Below are positions 25,175 to 36,478 of a DNA stretch of 64,000 bases, one piece after another. Where the stretch lies: assembly GCA_019671005.1 (NCBI GenBank), contig CM033744.1, positions 1,950,208-2,014,207 of the forward strand. Reading direction: 5' to 3'. Every line of letters starts with the position of its first letter. The stretch's first letter is position 1. The notes under the pieces are model-generated. The model worked only from the letters and a program-made list of their open reading frames with translations, ran no database searches and was not told where the DNA came from. The position numbers were made by a program, and so were the translations under genes. The stretch comes from Hibiscus mutabilis (Eukaryota; Streptophyta; Magnoliopsida; Malvales; Malvaceae).

Positions 25175-25465
25175 AATCTCCCCCTTGACACAAATTCTAT
25201 TCGAACATTGGTCTTCAAGTCTTCAACAGCTTCAATTTTTACGTAAGTCAAATATCCGTTAAAGCACCGCTGACAAGTCTTCAACAACTCCAATTCTTAC
25301 GTAGTATCCATCGAAGTACCGTTGAATTTTGAGAATTATTCCCCCTGTAACTAAAAGCTCGTTGCAGCAATACTCCTCTGGCATGTCTCCAACATCGCAC
25401 CGCAAAATCCGCAGCAAAAATTCCTCCACAATCGTGTAGCTCGAACCATAGCTCATGATACCATT

Positions 25466-25988
25466 TGTTAGGAATTTGTTATGCGGCAAAATAAACATTG
25501 CGATAACGACATAGACCAAGACAATCACAGGAGACAAGATTTAACGTGGTTCAGCATAGCCTACCTCCACGGACGAGAGAAACGAACAATCCACTATAAT
25601 GTAGAGAACCGAAGAGTAAAAATATATGATAACCCACGTAATCCCAAAACCCAGTGGAACCAAAAACACTCTTCCCAACATCCCTACAATACTCATCTCT
25701 ACAACGTAGGCACAATAATTGTAGAGATCCTAAAAGTGGTTACATCTCTCCAGAGTAATTCTCACTCTTTCTCATTCTCTTGTTCTCTCAAAATTAAAAA
25801 GGTTAAACCTAGTCTATATTTATAGATCCAAATACTTGGTCACCAAGAAACCTTATTCAATAAGATCTCTAACTAAAATAGATATTTACTCATTAAAGTA
25901 AATCCTAATTACCAAGTAATCTTCAACCACTAGAATTATAATAAAACTCAACTTAATTACCAATTAGAATTTGAGTCAAAATATAACA
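25466..25988 (-). repeat. 5' LTR of miniature element
   Basis: 523 bp, TG...CA ends, two bases from the tRNA-Met-type primer site. It differs from its partner by many substitutions and an indel, so the insertion is not very recent. Confidence 0.82.
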
Positions 25989-26987
25989 AGATTAAAGTTA
26001 TCAAGGGACATAGGTAATCTCATCCATTTAAGATTCTTGAGTCTAAGGGGTCATTTCTTTCTTTTGCCATCATCTCTGGGCAACTTGAGGTGCTTGCAAA
26101 CCTTGGATTTAAGAGTAGATGTGGAGATAAGTGAGTTACCAAAGTACGACCACTTGTCTTCAGATCTCACTTACATACACTTGGAAAGGTGCAAACTTTG
26201 AGGAAGATCCAATGCCAAAACTAGAGAAGCTGCCTAACTTGAGGGTTTTGGAATTGCACGAGAATGCTTTCAAGGGAGAGAAAATGTTTTGCTCTGCACA
26301 AGGTTTTCCTAAACTCGATTCTCTAAGCCTTGAAGACCTCACCCATTTGGAGGAGTGGGAGATGGATGAAGGAGCCATGCCTTGTCTTGGACGATTGCAG
26401 ATTGAAAGCTGCAGAGGGCTGAAGATGCTTCCGGATGGACTGAGGTTCATTACAACCCTCTAAAAACTGAAGATTGAAGAGATGCCAAAGACATTCAAAG
26501 AGAGAGTGGAGGAGGGAGGAGAGGATTTCAACAAAGTCCGACATGTTCCTTCAATCACATTCAAAGGCTGTGTGTGACGACTAGTAATCATGATTTTTTT
26601 TGAAGAAAAAAAATATAAATTAAAATTCACTTACATAATATAAAACTTATTTAATTTTACACTAATCCACTTACATGACGTTATTTTTGTTGTCCAGGGA
26701 AAGAAGGCAATTATATTGTAAATTGAAGACGTAGGATTGTGTTGTTATTTGTGTAAGCTGGCGTAAGATTATACTATATTGTTTTTTACATGAGATTGGC
26801 TTCTTTTTATAATTATTATATTGTAAGATACAAACTAATGATCAATTTTACCCATCTCATTGGTTTTTCATAGTATGGCTTCAATTAGATATCTAATTGT
26901 TCAATTTGGTCAATCTGCCAAATTGTTCTGACTGTTTCCTTTTTCTCTTAATTTTTTTTGTTTAAATGATGTAATCTATGTTGGTTA

Positions 26988-27135
26988 TTTAATTAATTAC
27001 AACTAGATTTACTTAATTATTTAATTACCACTAGATTTAGCTTAATTATTTAATTAATTACAACTTGATTTAGCTTAATCATTTAATTAATTACAACTAG
27101 ATTTAGCTTAATCATTTAATTACTAGTTTAATTCA
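26988..27135. repeat. Four AT-rich ~36-42-bp tandem repeats
   Basis: Units of 'taattaattacaacta' followed by 'gatttagcttaat.attta' are repeated with small length changes upstream of NLR-D. The rest of 26578-27390 is the NLR-C 3' flank (similar to 35447-35700 behind NLR-D) and AT-rich DNA with no gene. Confidence 0.7.
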
Positions 27136-27786
27136 TTGTAATTAATTATTTAATATTGTTTTACCATTTAATTAATTAACACTTGATATCAATTTTATAT
27201 TGCTTGATGTTTATTGATTAGATGTGTAATTTGACTTTGCAAACTGCAATGGTGGCAAGTGGACAATTCGGCTCAAAAAGGGAAAACATTCTCCACACAA
27301 GAAATCAGTGTTGCAATTGTATAGAAATTAACCAAACCAAAGAAATTTCCGAGCGAAGAGAAAAAGCAAAAAAAAAAGAAGTTGAGTGCCATGGCTTGGT
27401 CTGCTGTGTCCTCTGCAGTGCAAACAATTGGCAATTTACTAGCTCAAGAAGCTATCTACCTATGGGGCGTGGAGGAGCAAGTTGATTGTCTTCAAACCGA
27501 GCTCGAATGGATGCAAATCTTCTTAAAGAAGATAGATGCTAATCCAGCCTTAGCCAAGGATGAGATTATTCGTCTTTGGGCCGCTGAAATCAGAGAGCTT
27601 GCTTACGATGCCGAGGATGTCGTCGAGGACTTTGCTCTCAGGATCGGCTCCAGGAGGAGAGGCGGTCTTTCAAACTGTATCAAAAGATCCGCCTGCATCT
27701 TGAATGACGGAAGGAGGCTTCACGAAACAAGATCAAAGATAGACAAGATCTTTTCAAGAGTCGCCGACTTGATCTGACGATTGCAG

Positions 27787-28331
27787 GTACGGGTGTTAAT
27801 AAACCGAGCTTTAACGAATAAAGCTAAGTTTACATGTATTTATTTATTTTTAAAAATGTTCATGTTCGGTTCGAGTTCGTTTGCTTAGCCTTTGCAAACA
27901 TGGCAGTTTATTGTTCACAAACGTATGTTCTTCAAAATGGTAAAATTATATCACTAGTCCTTAAGTTCTTCAAACATCACAGTTTGAATTTCAAATTTTA
28001 TCATGTGTTTAATTTTGTCCTTACTTTCACCAATATTTACCTTTGTTCTGTGATGGAGCCAAGATCCCGACTTCAGGGCAATTCGTATCATTAAATTTTC
28101 AAATTTATTATAAAAATCAAGGGAAAATAAAACAAGGGTGGGGATTTGGGGGCTAGAGCCCCTCCCACATGCATAGTAAATTCGTCCATGCCTTTGTTCA
28201 TATTCGTCTGTTTATTAAACGAATATAAAAGTTGTGTTCATATTCATTTATTTAGCGTAATAAACGAACATAAAAAAATATTATATAAACAGTTTGTTGA
28301 ACGTTGTATTTATTTACTCTCATAATTGCAG
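27787..28331. mobile_element. 545-bp insertion/intron flanked by ATTGCAG repeats
   Basis: NLR-C reads straight through this point (ttgcaggcatatggc), but NLR-D has 545 bp here, starting GTACGGGTG and ending TTGCAG, flanked by direct copies of ATTGCAG (27780-27786 and 28325-28331; the preceding base differs). Its ends therefore give GT and AG borders. The sequence has 'gttcggttcgagttcg' near the left and 'attaaacgaatataaa' and 'aataaacgaacataaa' near the right, typical of non-autonomous DNA elements, and no ORF of note. No clean terminal inverted repeat is visible. Confidence 0.65.
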
Positions 28332-29460
28332 GCATATGGCATAAAGGAATTGCGGGAGGAAGAAGGAGCGAGTAGCTCAGCTGAAAGACGGGAATCGAGG
28401 CGGCCTTATCCTCATATTGTGGATGATAATATCGTTGGATTGGACACCGATGTAAAGAAATTGGTCTCGATTATTTTGGACGAGGAAAGTGAATCCAGGG
28501 TTGTTTCGATATGTGGAATGGGTGGTCTGGGGAAGACCACTCTTGCCAAAAGAATATATCACAACAGCCAAGTTATACATCATTTTGATCGCTTGGTTTG
28601 GGTTTATGTATCTGAGCAATGCCAGAAAAGAAAAGTCTGGACAGAAATTTTGTCTAGTCTGGACATTTCCCTTCAAGTTAATTGGAACACGAGAGATGAA
28701 GACATAGCAAAGGAGTTGTGCAACTTTCTGAAGGAGAAGAAATGTTTAGTGATACTCGATGATATCTGGAGCACTGATGCTTGGGATAGCATAAAGCCTG
28801 CATTCCCAGAAAAGGAGACAAGAAGCAAGATCCTACTCACCTCAAGGAATAGAAAGGTAGTTTCACATGCAGATACCAGAGGTTACTTGTACCAGTTGCA
28901 GTGCCTAAACCAGGAGGAAAGTTGGGAACTGTTTCAGAAGATTGCATTTTCTCAAGCTTCTATCGGTAATTTCTTTATTCAACTTATTTTCATGTGTTTT
29001 TCCCTTTTAACAATTCTATGCTTCTTGTGAATGGGATATTAGGGATGAGAGTTCATAGTTCTAATTCGGATAATATTCATATTCAATATTAATACTCATA
29101 GTTGGTTCTCATCCTTCATAGACAACGAGTGTAATAAAAGCATCCGCGATAAAAAGATCACCTTAAGATGATCATCTCATGGCTATTGAGAACGAATTAA
29201 ATAAGATGGTTTTATTTCTCAATCTTTCTGACTTGCTCCTACATAACCAAGGTCAAAAAGATTGAGAAAAAATCAATATTCACAACAACTAATAAAGGCT
29301 TCCTCGAAAAGTTAAGGATTAATAATAAAGATTGAGAAAAAAATCAATATTCACAACTACTAATAAAGGCTTCCTCGAAAAGTTAAGGATTAATAATCCG
29401 TTTTAAAAATTAAATGGTTACAAGACATTAACTCTCTAATATCTATTATTCAAAGGGTAA

Positions 29461-29726
29461 AACTTTGATAAACAGGATGTGTAAAATTAATTTTACACAA
29501 GCATGTGTATTTACACTATAAAAACTCAAATTTTAAATTCTTAACCCTAACCCTAAAAAACTAAACCCTAAACCTTGACCCTTGTGCACTAAATTCTAAA
29601 CACTAACCTTAAATTCTAAACCCTACAACCTAAAACTCTAAACCTTAAACCCTAAACTTAAACCCTAACCCCCAAAACTAGAAACACGTGTAAACTAAAG
29701 TTTACACGGCCTATGTATCAAAGTTT
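29461..29726. mobile_element. MITE-like element with telomere-like interior
   Basis: Left end AACTTTGATAAACAGG and right end (reverse complement) AACTTTGATACATAGG form an imperfect inverted repeat. Inside, each end has a gtgtaaa/tttacac stretch, and the core 29540-29670 is a degenerate run of aaccctaa/aaaccctaa units, the plant telomere sequence. It lies in NLR-D intron 2. Related copies are at 57527-58460. Confidence 0.6.
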
Positions 29727-30025
29727 TTTTCTTATTCAAATCCACTTTATTTATATGGATAATAGATTCAGATTTAGATATCCAAATATATTGTTTCCCT
29801 TTACTTTTAAATTTGAGATAAATATCAAAATTACATGTGAACTTTCTCAAATATGCACAAATATACATGAGCTGTGATTTTGGGCATTTATACAATTTTG
29901 ATTTTATTCAATTTTCAAAAATTACTAAAATTGTTATTGACATAGCATAGTTTATATTTAAATATTGTGTACACAAATAATTATCTATCCAATATAAAAG
30001 TAAATGAATGTATTTATATTTACCG

Positions 30026-30953
30026 ATAGTAATTTGTATGCGAAAAAGTAATCTAAGCGACATTAACATAAAATAAGACATGCAAGAGAAACGAGATTTA
30101 ATGTGGTTCAGCATTGTCCACCTCCATAGATGGGACAAACAATTATCCACTATAAACGTAGAGACCACAAAGACAAATACTTTGTCAGTAAGAAACTTTA
30201 TTGTATGAGACTTCTTACCTAATATAAATATCTAGATATTAAATAAACCTAATTACTAAGTATACTTCAACCACTAAAATTACAATAAAATCCAACCTAA
30301 TAACCAATTAGAATTTCAGTCGATATATAACAACCCCCATTAACACGAATTCTATTCGAGCATTATTCTTGAAGCATTGTTGAATCGATTGAGAATTACC
30401 CATGTAACTGACAAATTGGTGCAATAGAACCTCTATTGTATGTCTCCAATATCATTAACAAAACAAGAAATTCCTTCAAAACTATGCAATTGAAATCATA
30501 ACTCATGATACCACTTGTTAAAAATTTGTATGCGAAAAATTAATCAAAACGAGATCATCATAAAATAAGGCATGCACAATAGACAGGGTTTAAAGTGGTT
30601 CAATCTTGTCTACTTTCACGGATGAGAGAAACAATAATCTACTATAAACGTAGAGATCAAAAAAAGTATAAATACATAATATCTCAAGTATTCCAAAACC
30701 CGATGTAACCAAAACACTCCTTCAACACTCATGCAATAGTCACAGAGATCATTAAATGGATTACACCTCTCTAGAATATTTCTCTCTAAAGCTATAAAAT
30801 CAAATATTTGGTCACCAAAAAAACATATTCTATTATTGCATAATATAAATAAATAGGTATTAGATAATTTTAATTATCAAGTATTCTTCAACCACTAGAA
30901 TTACAATAAAAATCAACTTAATTATTAATTAGAATTTAAGTCAATACGTAACA
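30026..30953 (-). mobile_element. Second, older copy of the TRIM-like element
   Basis: Similar to the element in NLR-C: LTR-like copies at about 30026-30332 and 30516-30953, a C-run after the first LTR (polypurine tract on the minus strand), and a primer site at 30501-30513 (minus TGGTATCATGAGT). It has diverged and its first LTR is shortened. It lies in NLR-D intron 2, in the same minus orientation as its relative. Confidence 0.75.
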
Positions 30954-31292
30954 TTTGCAATATATAATTGAATTAAAATCAAAATTTATGTATTCACCCA
31001 AAAAATCAAAATCCATGTATATAGTTACACCAAATCAAAATTTATGTATCACACATTTTTCAAAATTCATGTATAGTTTTGATATTTATCCATTTTTTTG
31101 AACTTACTAAAAATATGATTTTTTTTGTGGATTTGGGTATTTGTATGATGTTTTAATTAATTCGAATTTAGATAGTAACACTTAGAATTGTCGGGGATAA
31201 TTAATAGATTCAAACTTTAAATTGGATTTATGAATTCAAATTTATTTTACAGAAATTGTAGGTATTTGCCTTTCATCTCTAAATAGGACAAG

Positions 31293-32166
31293 CCTACCAC
31301 GGGCGTCGCACACCACTTAACACCACTAACGCAATATACAACTGAACACCATTAATTTTTTAATAAAGATTAGAAATTTCAAGGACTCAACTTATAATTA
31401 AAATTATTTTAAAAGAAATATAGCAACTAGATTTAATAAACATTTTATGTTTCTTTATAATATTTTTAATTGATATGTTAGAATCAAATATTTTAAATCT
31501 TCTTAATATCATAAACTCTAAACACAATCCCTTAATTTTCCTTCTGCCTCCGCCGCCACCGTCGCCGTTGACCATTTCTTGAGCATTCCATTAACACTTA
31601 TTTGTCCTCAAAACAACATAGATACAAGCAACACTGTGCAGGGTTTATTCTTAAAACTTTAAGTAGCAATGTCTTATGATTTAGCATTACCCAAAAGTCC
31701 TAAAATAGTCCTTAAACTGAGTTGGAACAAGTTAATTTATTGACTTTCGTTACTACCATTATTTCGTTCCTTAAGCATCTCATATTAGATGGACAGCGAT
31801 TAGGGCTGCAAAAATAAATTAATCGACAATGGGTTTAGTTGGACGGCGCATGCAAAGGGTCATCATGTAAAATCGCCGACAGAAAATGGTCAACGATAAC
31901 AGTAACGGCGGCATAAGAAAAATGAAGGGATTGGGTTTAGGGTTTATGATATTAAGAAGATTTTGAGATATTTGATTCTAACATATCAATTAAAAATACT
32001 ATAAAGAAATAGAAAATGTTTATTAAATTAAATTTTTTTTTCTTTTAAAATAATTTTAATTATAAGTCGAGTCCTTGAGATTTTTAATCTTTATTTAAAA
32101 AATTAATGGTGTTCAGTGGTGTATTGCGTTAGTGATGTTCAGTGGTGTGCGACGCCCGTTGTAGAA
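31293..32166. mobile_element. Foldback element (arms ~290 bp)
   Basis: The left end has 'ccacgggcgtcgcacaccac' and the right end the complement 'gtggtgtgcgacgcccgtt'. The arms continue as inverted copies (e.g. 'gtgttcagtggtgtattgcg', 'ataaactctaaacacaatcc' with its complement) around a ~280-bp centre. No coding capacity. It lies in NLR-D intron 2. The left arm also gives a CG-rich 'gccgccaccgtcgccg' tract at 31548-31565. Confidence 0.72.
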
Positions 32167-32234
32167 TTTTCCCTCTAAATGTGGATGATTTCTGAATTTG
32201 AATAGATCTCTAAACTTTTGAATATATCTATTTA

Positions 32235-32720
32235 TTTCCAAACTATTACTCTCATTCTAAATGGGTTCTCAACCTTTTAACGTGTCAATTTCATCCTCAA
32301 ACTATGATTCTCATTCTAAATTGGTAGACAATCTTTTAAACTGTCCAATTTCATCCCCAAACTATCAATCTATACTAATTTCGACCTTTGTTAATAAAAC
32401 TGTTAAAAATTTGTTAACTGATGTGTAAATATGATGTGTATTATGTAATAATATAATGTGACATAATTGATAGTTAATGTTATATCGGTGTCATATTATT
32501 ACATAACACTCATCAATGCTTACATGGAAATTAACATTTTTAACGATTTTATTAACAGTGGATATGATTAGCATATACTGGTAGCTTGGGGTAAAATTAG
32601 AAAGTTTAAAAGATTGGGGACCAATTTAGAACAAGAGTCATAGTTTGAAGATGAAATTGAAACATTCAAAGTTTAAAGATTATTTAGAATGAAAGTTACA
32701 GTTTGGGGTAATGTTGTGCA
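32235..32720. mobile_element. Second foldback element in NLR-D intron 2
   Basis: A 5' arm with 'caatttcatcctcaaactat' and 'attatgtaataatat' is matched by an inverted 3' arm ('atagtttgaagatgaaattg', 'atattattacataac'). Arms are about 220 bp and imperfect. No ORF. Confidence 0.65.
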
Positions 32721-32727
32721 ATTAGTA

Positions 32728-33190
32728 GGGTTGAATATTAGATCTAGTCGAGTAAAAAAAAAATTAAGTTAGTTGAGTTGACGAGTCTTATTTTATAACT
32801 CAAACTACATTTAATTTTTTTCGAATTGTTAGAGTTTCTTTTCAAATATAATTGCAAATATTTATAGCATTATGGTACTAATTGGTTCCAATTTAAACAA
32901 CTTCATATAACTATATACGATATACATATATATTTCTTCATATTTTTTTTCATATGTAATATACATATTTCAGGCAAAGTTGAGAGACTTGACTCAAACT
33001 TGAAAATTGATTCACTAATTACTAAAATTTGTGAGTTATTTGAAGTTCCATTTTATAATTCAAACTTTATTTGAAGTTTTTTCGAGTTGAGTCAAGTTTA
33101 TGAAATTATAATTCGAATCAAGTCGAGTCGAGTAAAAAAAATTAGTTTCTTTAAATCGAGTCGAGTTAAGTTTTGTTCACCCTAACAATT
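32728..33190. mobile_element. Possible hAT-type non-autonomous element
   Basis: The ends TAGGGTTGAA (32740 region) and TTCACCCTA (about 33180) form an approximate hAT-like inverted terminus, flanked by imperfect CAATT-containing sequence. The interior repeats gagtcgagt/actcgact motifs. The remaining part of the intron (33190-33577) shows nothing else. Confidence 0.4.
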
Positions 33191-35446
33191 TGCTCAAAAA
33201 AATATTTTGTGAAACTCGTACTTGATGAATCCTTACATAATTTCAAAATGAAATTGAAAAATTATACTATCATTAATAAAAATCTGTGAGAAATGTTGCA
33301 AATGAAATGTACAAGGTAAAGTATCTAATCATTTAAGATTCTTTTAGAATTTTAGGCAATTTATAGAATTATTTATTTTTTGCATAATTATAACTTGAAC
33401 AAAATATGTTTAAAAGAGTATATGTGACAAGCTTGTAGCTCGGAACAATTTACAATTTTATTCATTCTCCCAGTAAAAGCTACTTCGCTCTAATATTTGG
33501 ACAATCAAATGCATATTTATTTCTAACTTTGAGTTATAATTATTGAGCCCTTTCATTCATTTATTAAAATTTTACAGGCTGTAAAACTGAAGGAAGAATG
33601 GAAGATCTGGGAAAAATCATGGTTGAATATTGTGCAGGGTTGCCATTAGCCATTGTTGTGCTGGGAGGAATCTTGGCCACTAAAGATTCAGTAAATGAAT
33701 GGCAAATGCTGTCTGAAAATGTGATATCTCACTTGAAGAGAGGCAAAGACCATGGAGTGGAACAAGTGCTAGCATTAAGCTATAATGATTTGCCACACTA
33801 TTTAAGGCCATGCGTTTTATACTTGGCCAATTTCCCTGAAGAATTTGAGATACAAGTGGATAGATTGATTCAACTCTGGCTTGCTGAAGGTATCATTCTA
33901 TCAGAGGAAGAAGATGGGAGCATGACCGAGGATTTGGCAGAGCGTTACTTAATCGAGCTCGTCGAAAGGTGCATGGTCCAAGTACGAGAAAGAGACGTCA
34001 CAAACTTGAAGATCAAAACAGTTCAAATGCATGATCTGATGAGAAATCTTTGCTTGTCAAAGGCTAAACAAGAAAACTTTCTCTGCTTTGTTGATCAGTC
34101 GAATGCATCTTCGATACCCACAGTAGGAAGGATACATAGAGTTTCTGCACCCAATATTTTGTGGATACGACGAATTAAAAGTCCAAATCTCCGGTCTCTT
34201 TTGTTCTTTGGTGAGTGGCCCTCGTTCGAGTTACTTAAACAGATGAAGGTATTTAGAAAACCAGCGAAACTGAAAATGCTTAATTACTTGGTAAATCATA
34301 AAGATCAAGTTGAAAATGGATGTCTCTTTTATTCAATTACAGCATTCTTCCTATTCTTTGTGTGGATTCCTTTATGCCATGGACTTTACAGATACATGTT
34401 CAACAATTTCAAATTGCTGAGAGTCTTTAGCTATGAAGGAAAAGATTCTAGGGGGAGGACCGAACTGGAATTTATCAAGTGATATAGGTAATCTCATCCA
34501 TTTAAGATTCTTGAGTCTAAGGGGTCTTGGTTTAGTAAGGCCAATATTGCCATCATCTCTGGGCAACTTGAGGTGCTTGCAAAGCTTGGATTTAAGAGTT
34601 GAAGGAGTTTTGACTGATATTGTTCATGTACCTAATGTTATATGGAGGATGGAGCAACTTAGACATCTGTACCTTCCTGATAAGTGTAAAAGAAGAACAA
34701 AGTTGAAGTTGGGCACTTTGACAAACCTCCAAACACTTGTCAACTTCAACACCAAGAATTGCTATCTAAAGGATCTTTTCAGCATGACAAATCTTAGGGA
34801 GTTGGTGATTCGGGGGCCGTTCCAGATCAAAGATTTTAACGCGGACGACTCCGACAAGATTCCACCCATCATCCAGAGTAAGTATCTTCATTCCTTGTCT
34901 ATTTTCAATGACAAAGGAAGAATTGATCCAAGACATTTGAATCACCTGCTTTCAAGCTGTGTTAGTGTTTGTAAGCTGAGTTTAGATGTGGAGATGTGTG
35001 AGTTACCAGAGTACGACTACTCGTCTTCGAATCTCGCTTACCTAAATTTGAGAATGTGCAAGCTTGTGGAAGATCCAATGCCGACACTGGAGAAGCTGCC
35101 TAGCTTAAGGGTTCTCGAATTGCATGATGGTGCTTTCAAGGGAAAGGAAATGGTTTGCTCTTTACAAGGTTTTCCTAAACTCGAGTCTCTAAGCCTTAAA
35201 GATCTCAGCCATTTGGGGGAGTGGAAGATGGATGAAGGAGCCATGCCTTGTCTTGGACGATTGCAGATTGAAAGCTGCAGAGGGCTGATGGTGGTTCCAG
35301 ATGGACTGAGGTTCATTACAACCCTCCAAGAACTGATGATTGAAAGGATGCCAAAGGCATTCAAAGAGAGAGTGGAGGAAGGAGGAGAGGATTTCAACAA
35401 AGTCCGACATGTTCCTTCAATCACTTTCAAGGGCTGTGACGCGTAG

Positions 35447-36362
35447 TTATCATTATTATTGGCAGGTGATTTCATAATCTTTCTTATATACATGAAATGG
35501 TATGACATGACATTATTTTTCTTGTACAGGTAAAGAAGACAATTATATTGTAAATTGGAGATGTAGAATTGAGTTGTTATTTGTGTAAGCTGGTGTGAGA
35601 ATATATTATAATGTAAGATGATACTTTAATCTTCTATGGTGTGGATTTTATTGTTATTTACATGAGATTGGTTTCTTTTTAAGTAATTATTATATTGTAA
35701 GATATAAACTAATTTTTTGAGGTTAAATTTCACGGATCCTCTTATCCACTGTTTTTCTAGATATATATTAAATTTGTGAAAGTATCCATCCACTTACACT
35801 AGCCAAAAAAAAAAAAAAAAAATCAGTGAGTTTTATGCATTTCCGTAAGTCTTTTTACAATCGATATTTTTATAATCCGAATAGTGTATTTTATGTTCTA
35901 TTCATGTAGATTATATATGTTAAAATACTAACAATTAGTTGGTCTAATAATATAAAAATTAATTTTTTTAAGGTAATTTGTTTGAGTTCTGACATTGTGA
36001 AAAAAGAAAATTAATTGAGAAAGTCGTCCAATAATAGATTTCTACCGTACTTGATCTGGATTAGTCTGCCAATGAATAATACTAATTAGGTGAGTTTTAC
36101 ACCCCTCCATAAATTGAATTGTTAAATATGAAATATAGGACATGTAAGACTCAATTAATTGTACTATAATGTAAATGGATTCTCGCCGTTAAATTCTATA
36201 TCTAAAAGTACTTGAACAATATTTGTTTGGACATGAAAGGAACTTACATTCCTCTAAAATTTTCATCAAATAAAAACATGCAACTCTGAATTCAGTGCAT
36301 ACAACGAGCTGTTCAAGTGGATTTTGGACAGTTTATTTTTTAGATGAGTTCCCTAAAATTTA
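35447..36362. other. NLR-D 3' flank and AT-rich intergenic DNA
   Basis: 35515-35710 resembles the NLR-C 3' flank (26695-26830, 'attatattgtaaattg' and 'gttgttatttgtgtaagctgg'), which marks the duplicated unit's end. The rest is AT-rich with an A17 run near 35805 and no gene. Confidence 0.5.
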
Positions 36363-36478
36363 GGGTAAACATCACCACCGGTCACTAAATTACTCTTAAT
36401 TTTCTGTTTTGGTCACCAAACTAGTATTTTTTTGGCAAAATAGTCACTAATGTTATGTTTTTTTCCTAATTTGGTCAC
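36363..36478. mobile_element. Fragment of the GGGTAAAC foldback family
   Basis: Begins GGGTAAACATCACC and continues with 'ttttggtcaccaaacta' and 'tagtcactaatgttatgttt', matching the arm of the foldback element in the SIGB intron (54182-54937). It is cut at 36479 by an LTR beginning TGTTAGGTG. Confidence 0.7.

Larger units (their letters stand above)
24696..25988 (-). mobile_element. TRIM-like miniature LTR retrotransposon inside NLR-C
   Basis: Two direct repeats, 24696-25174 and 25466-25988, both start TGTTAGGAATTTGTTA and end ATATAACA. The interior is only 291 bp. It holds a primer site at 25451-25463 (minus TGGTATCATGAGC, tRNA-Met type) and a polypurine tract at 25175-25187 (minus CAAGGGGGAGATT), and encodes nothing recognisable. 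Flanks are ggatt and agatt, four of five bases matching. The second LTR has an extra ~45 bp near 25590-25660. The size and lack of genes fit a terminal-repeat retrotransposon in miniature or a deleted copia derivative. Confidence 0.85.
22822..26577 (+). pseudogene. NLR-C: RPP13/RPP8-like CNL pseudogene
   Basis: This is a close paralogue of NLR-D with many lesions. The start codon position reads ATA (22822-22824) where NLR-D has ATG. The Rx-N coiled coil (LWGVEEQVDCLQTEL, AYDAEDTVEDF as the EDVID-type motif) is open to 23205, where a 1-base deletion shifts the frame. In the P-loop, NLR-D's GMGGLGKTT is replaced by GMGPDHPCQ through a small deletion near 23400, so nucleotide binding would be lost. 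Kinase-2 and RNBS-B are absent after 23592. After a ~220-bp intron, homology resumes at 23813 (GLPL region broken near 23873) and runs through 24009-24259, where a CAA-to-TAA change stops it just before MHDL. A miniature LTR element interrupts the LRR at 24696-25988. The LRR tail at 25989-26577 lacks an internal block present in NLR-D. Confidence 0.88.
27391..35446 (+). pseudogene. NLR-D: RPP13/RPP8-like CC-NB-ARC-LRR, one stop and one frameshift
   Basis: This is an immune receptor of the Rx-N coiled-coil class. Likely exons are 27391-27786, 28332-28965 and 33578-35446. The ATG lies in a good context (gccATGgct). Motifs in order: LWGVEEQVDCLQTEL and AYDAEDVVEDF (EDVID) in the coiled coil; GMGGLGKTTLAKRIY P-loop; LVILDDIW kinase-2; KILLTSRN RNBS-B; GLPLAIVVLGG; LRPCVLYLANFPE (RNBS-D); MHDLMR (MHD); then LRRs ending FKGCDA. 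The coding sequence is near complete but has TGA at 27775-27777, where NLR-C has CGA, and an extra base near 34475 that moves the LRR into another frame. Intron 1 (27787-28331) is absent from NLR-C and may be an insertion. Intron 2 (4.6 kb) is full of repeats. Probably a recent pseudogene, though one of the two lesions could be bypassed by splicing. Confidence 0.85.

Noticed and set aside
29540..29670. Telomere or chromosome end
   Set aside because: The aaccctaa units are degenerate, short, and enclosed by inverted ends inside an intron, so this is interstitial.
31387..31575. 62-codon minus frame with GGGGG-rich start
   Set aside because: It lies in a foldback arm inside an NLR intron, and its inverted partner breaks the frame.
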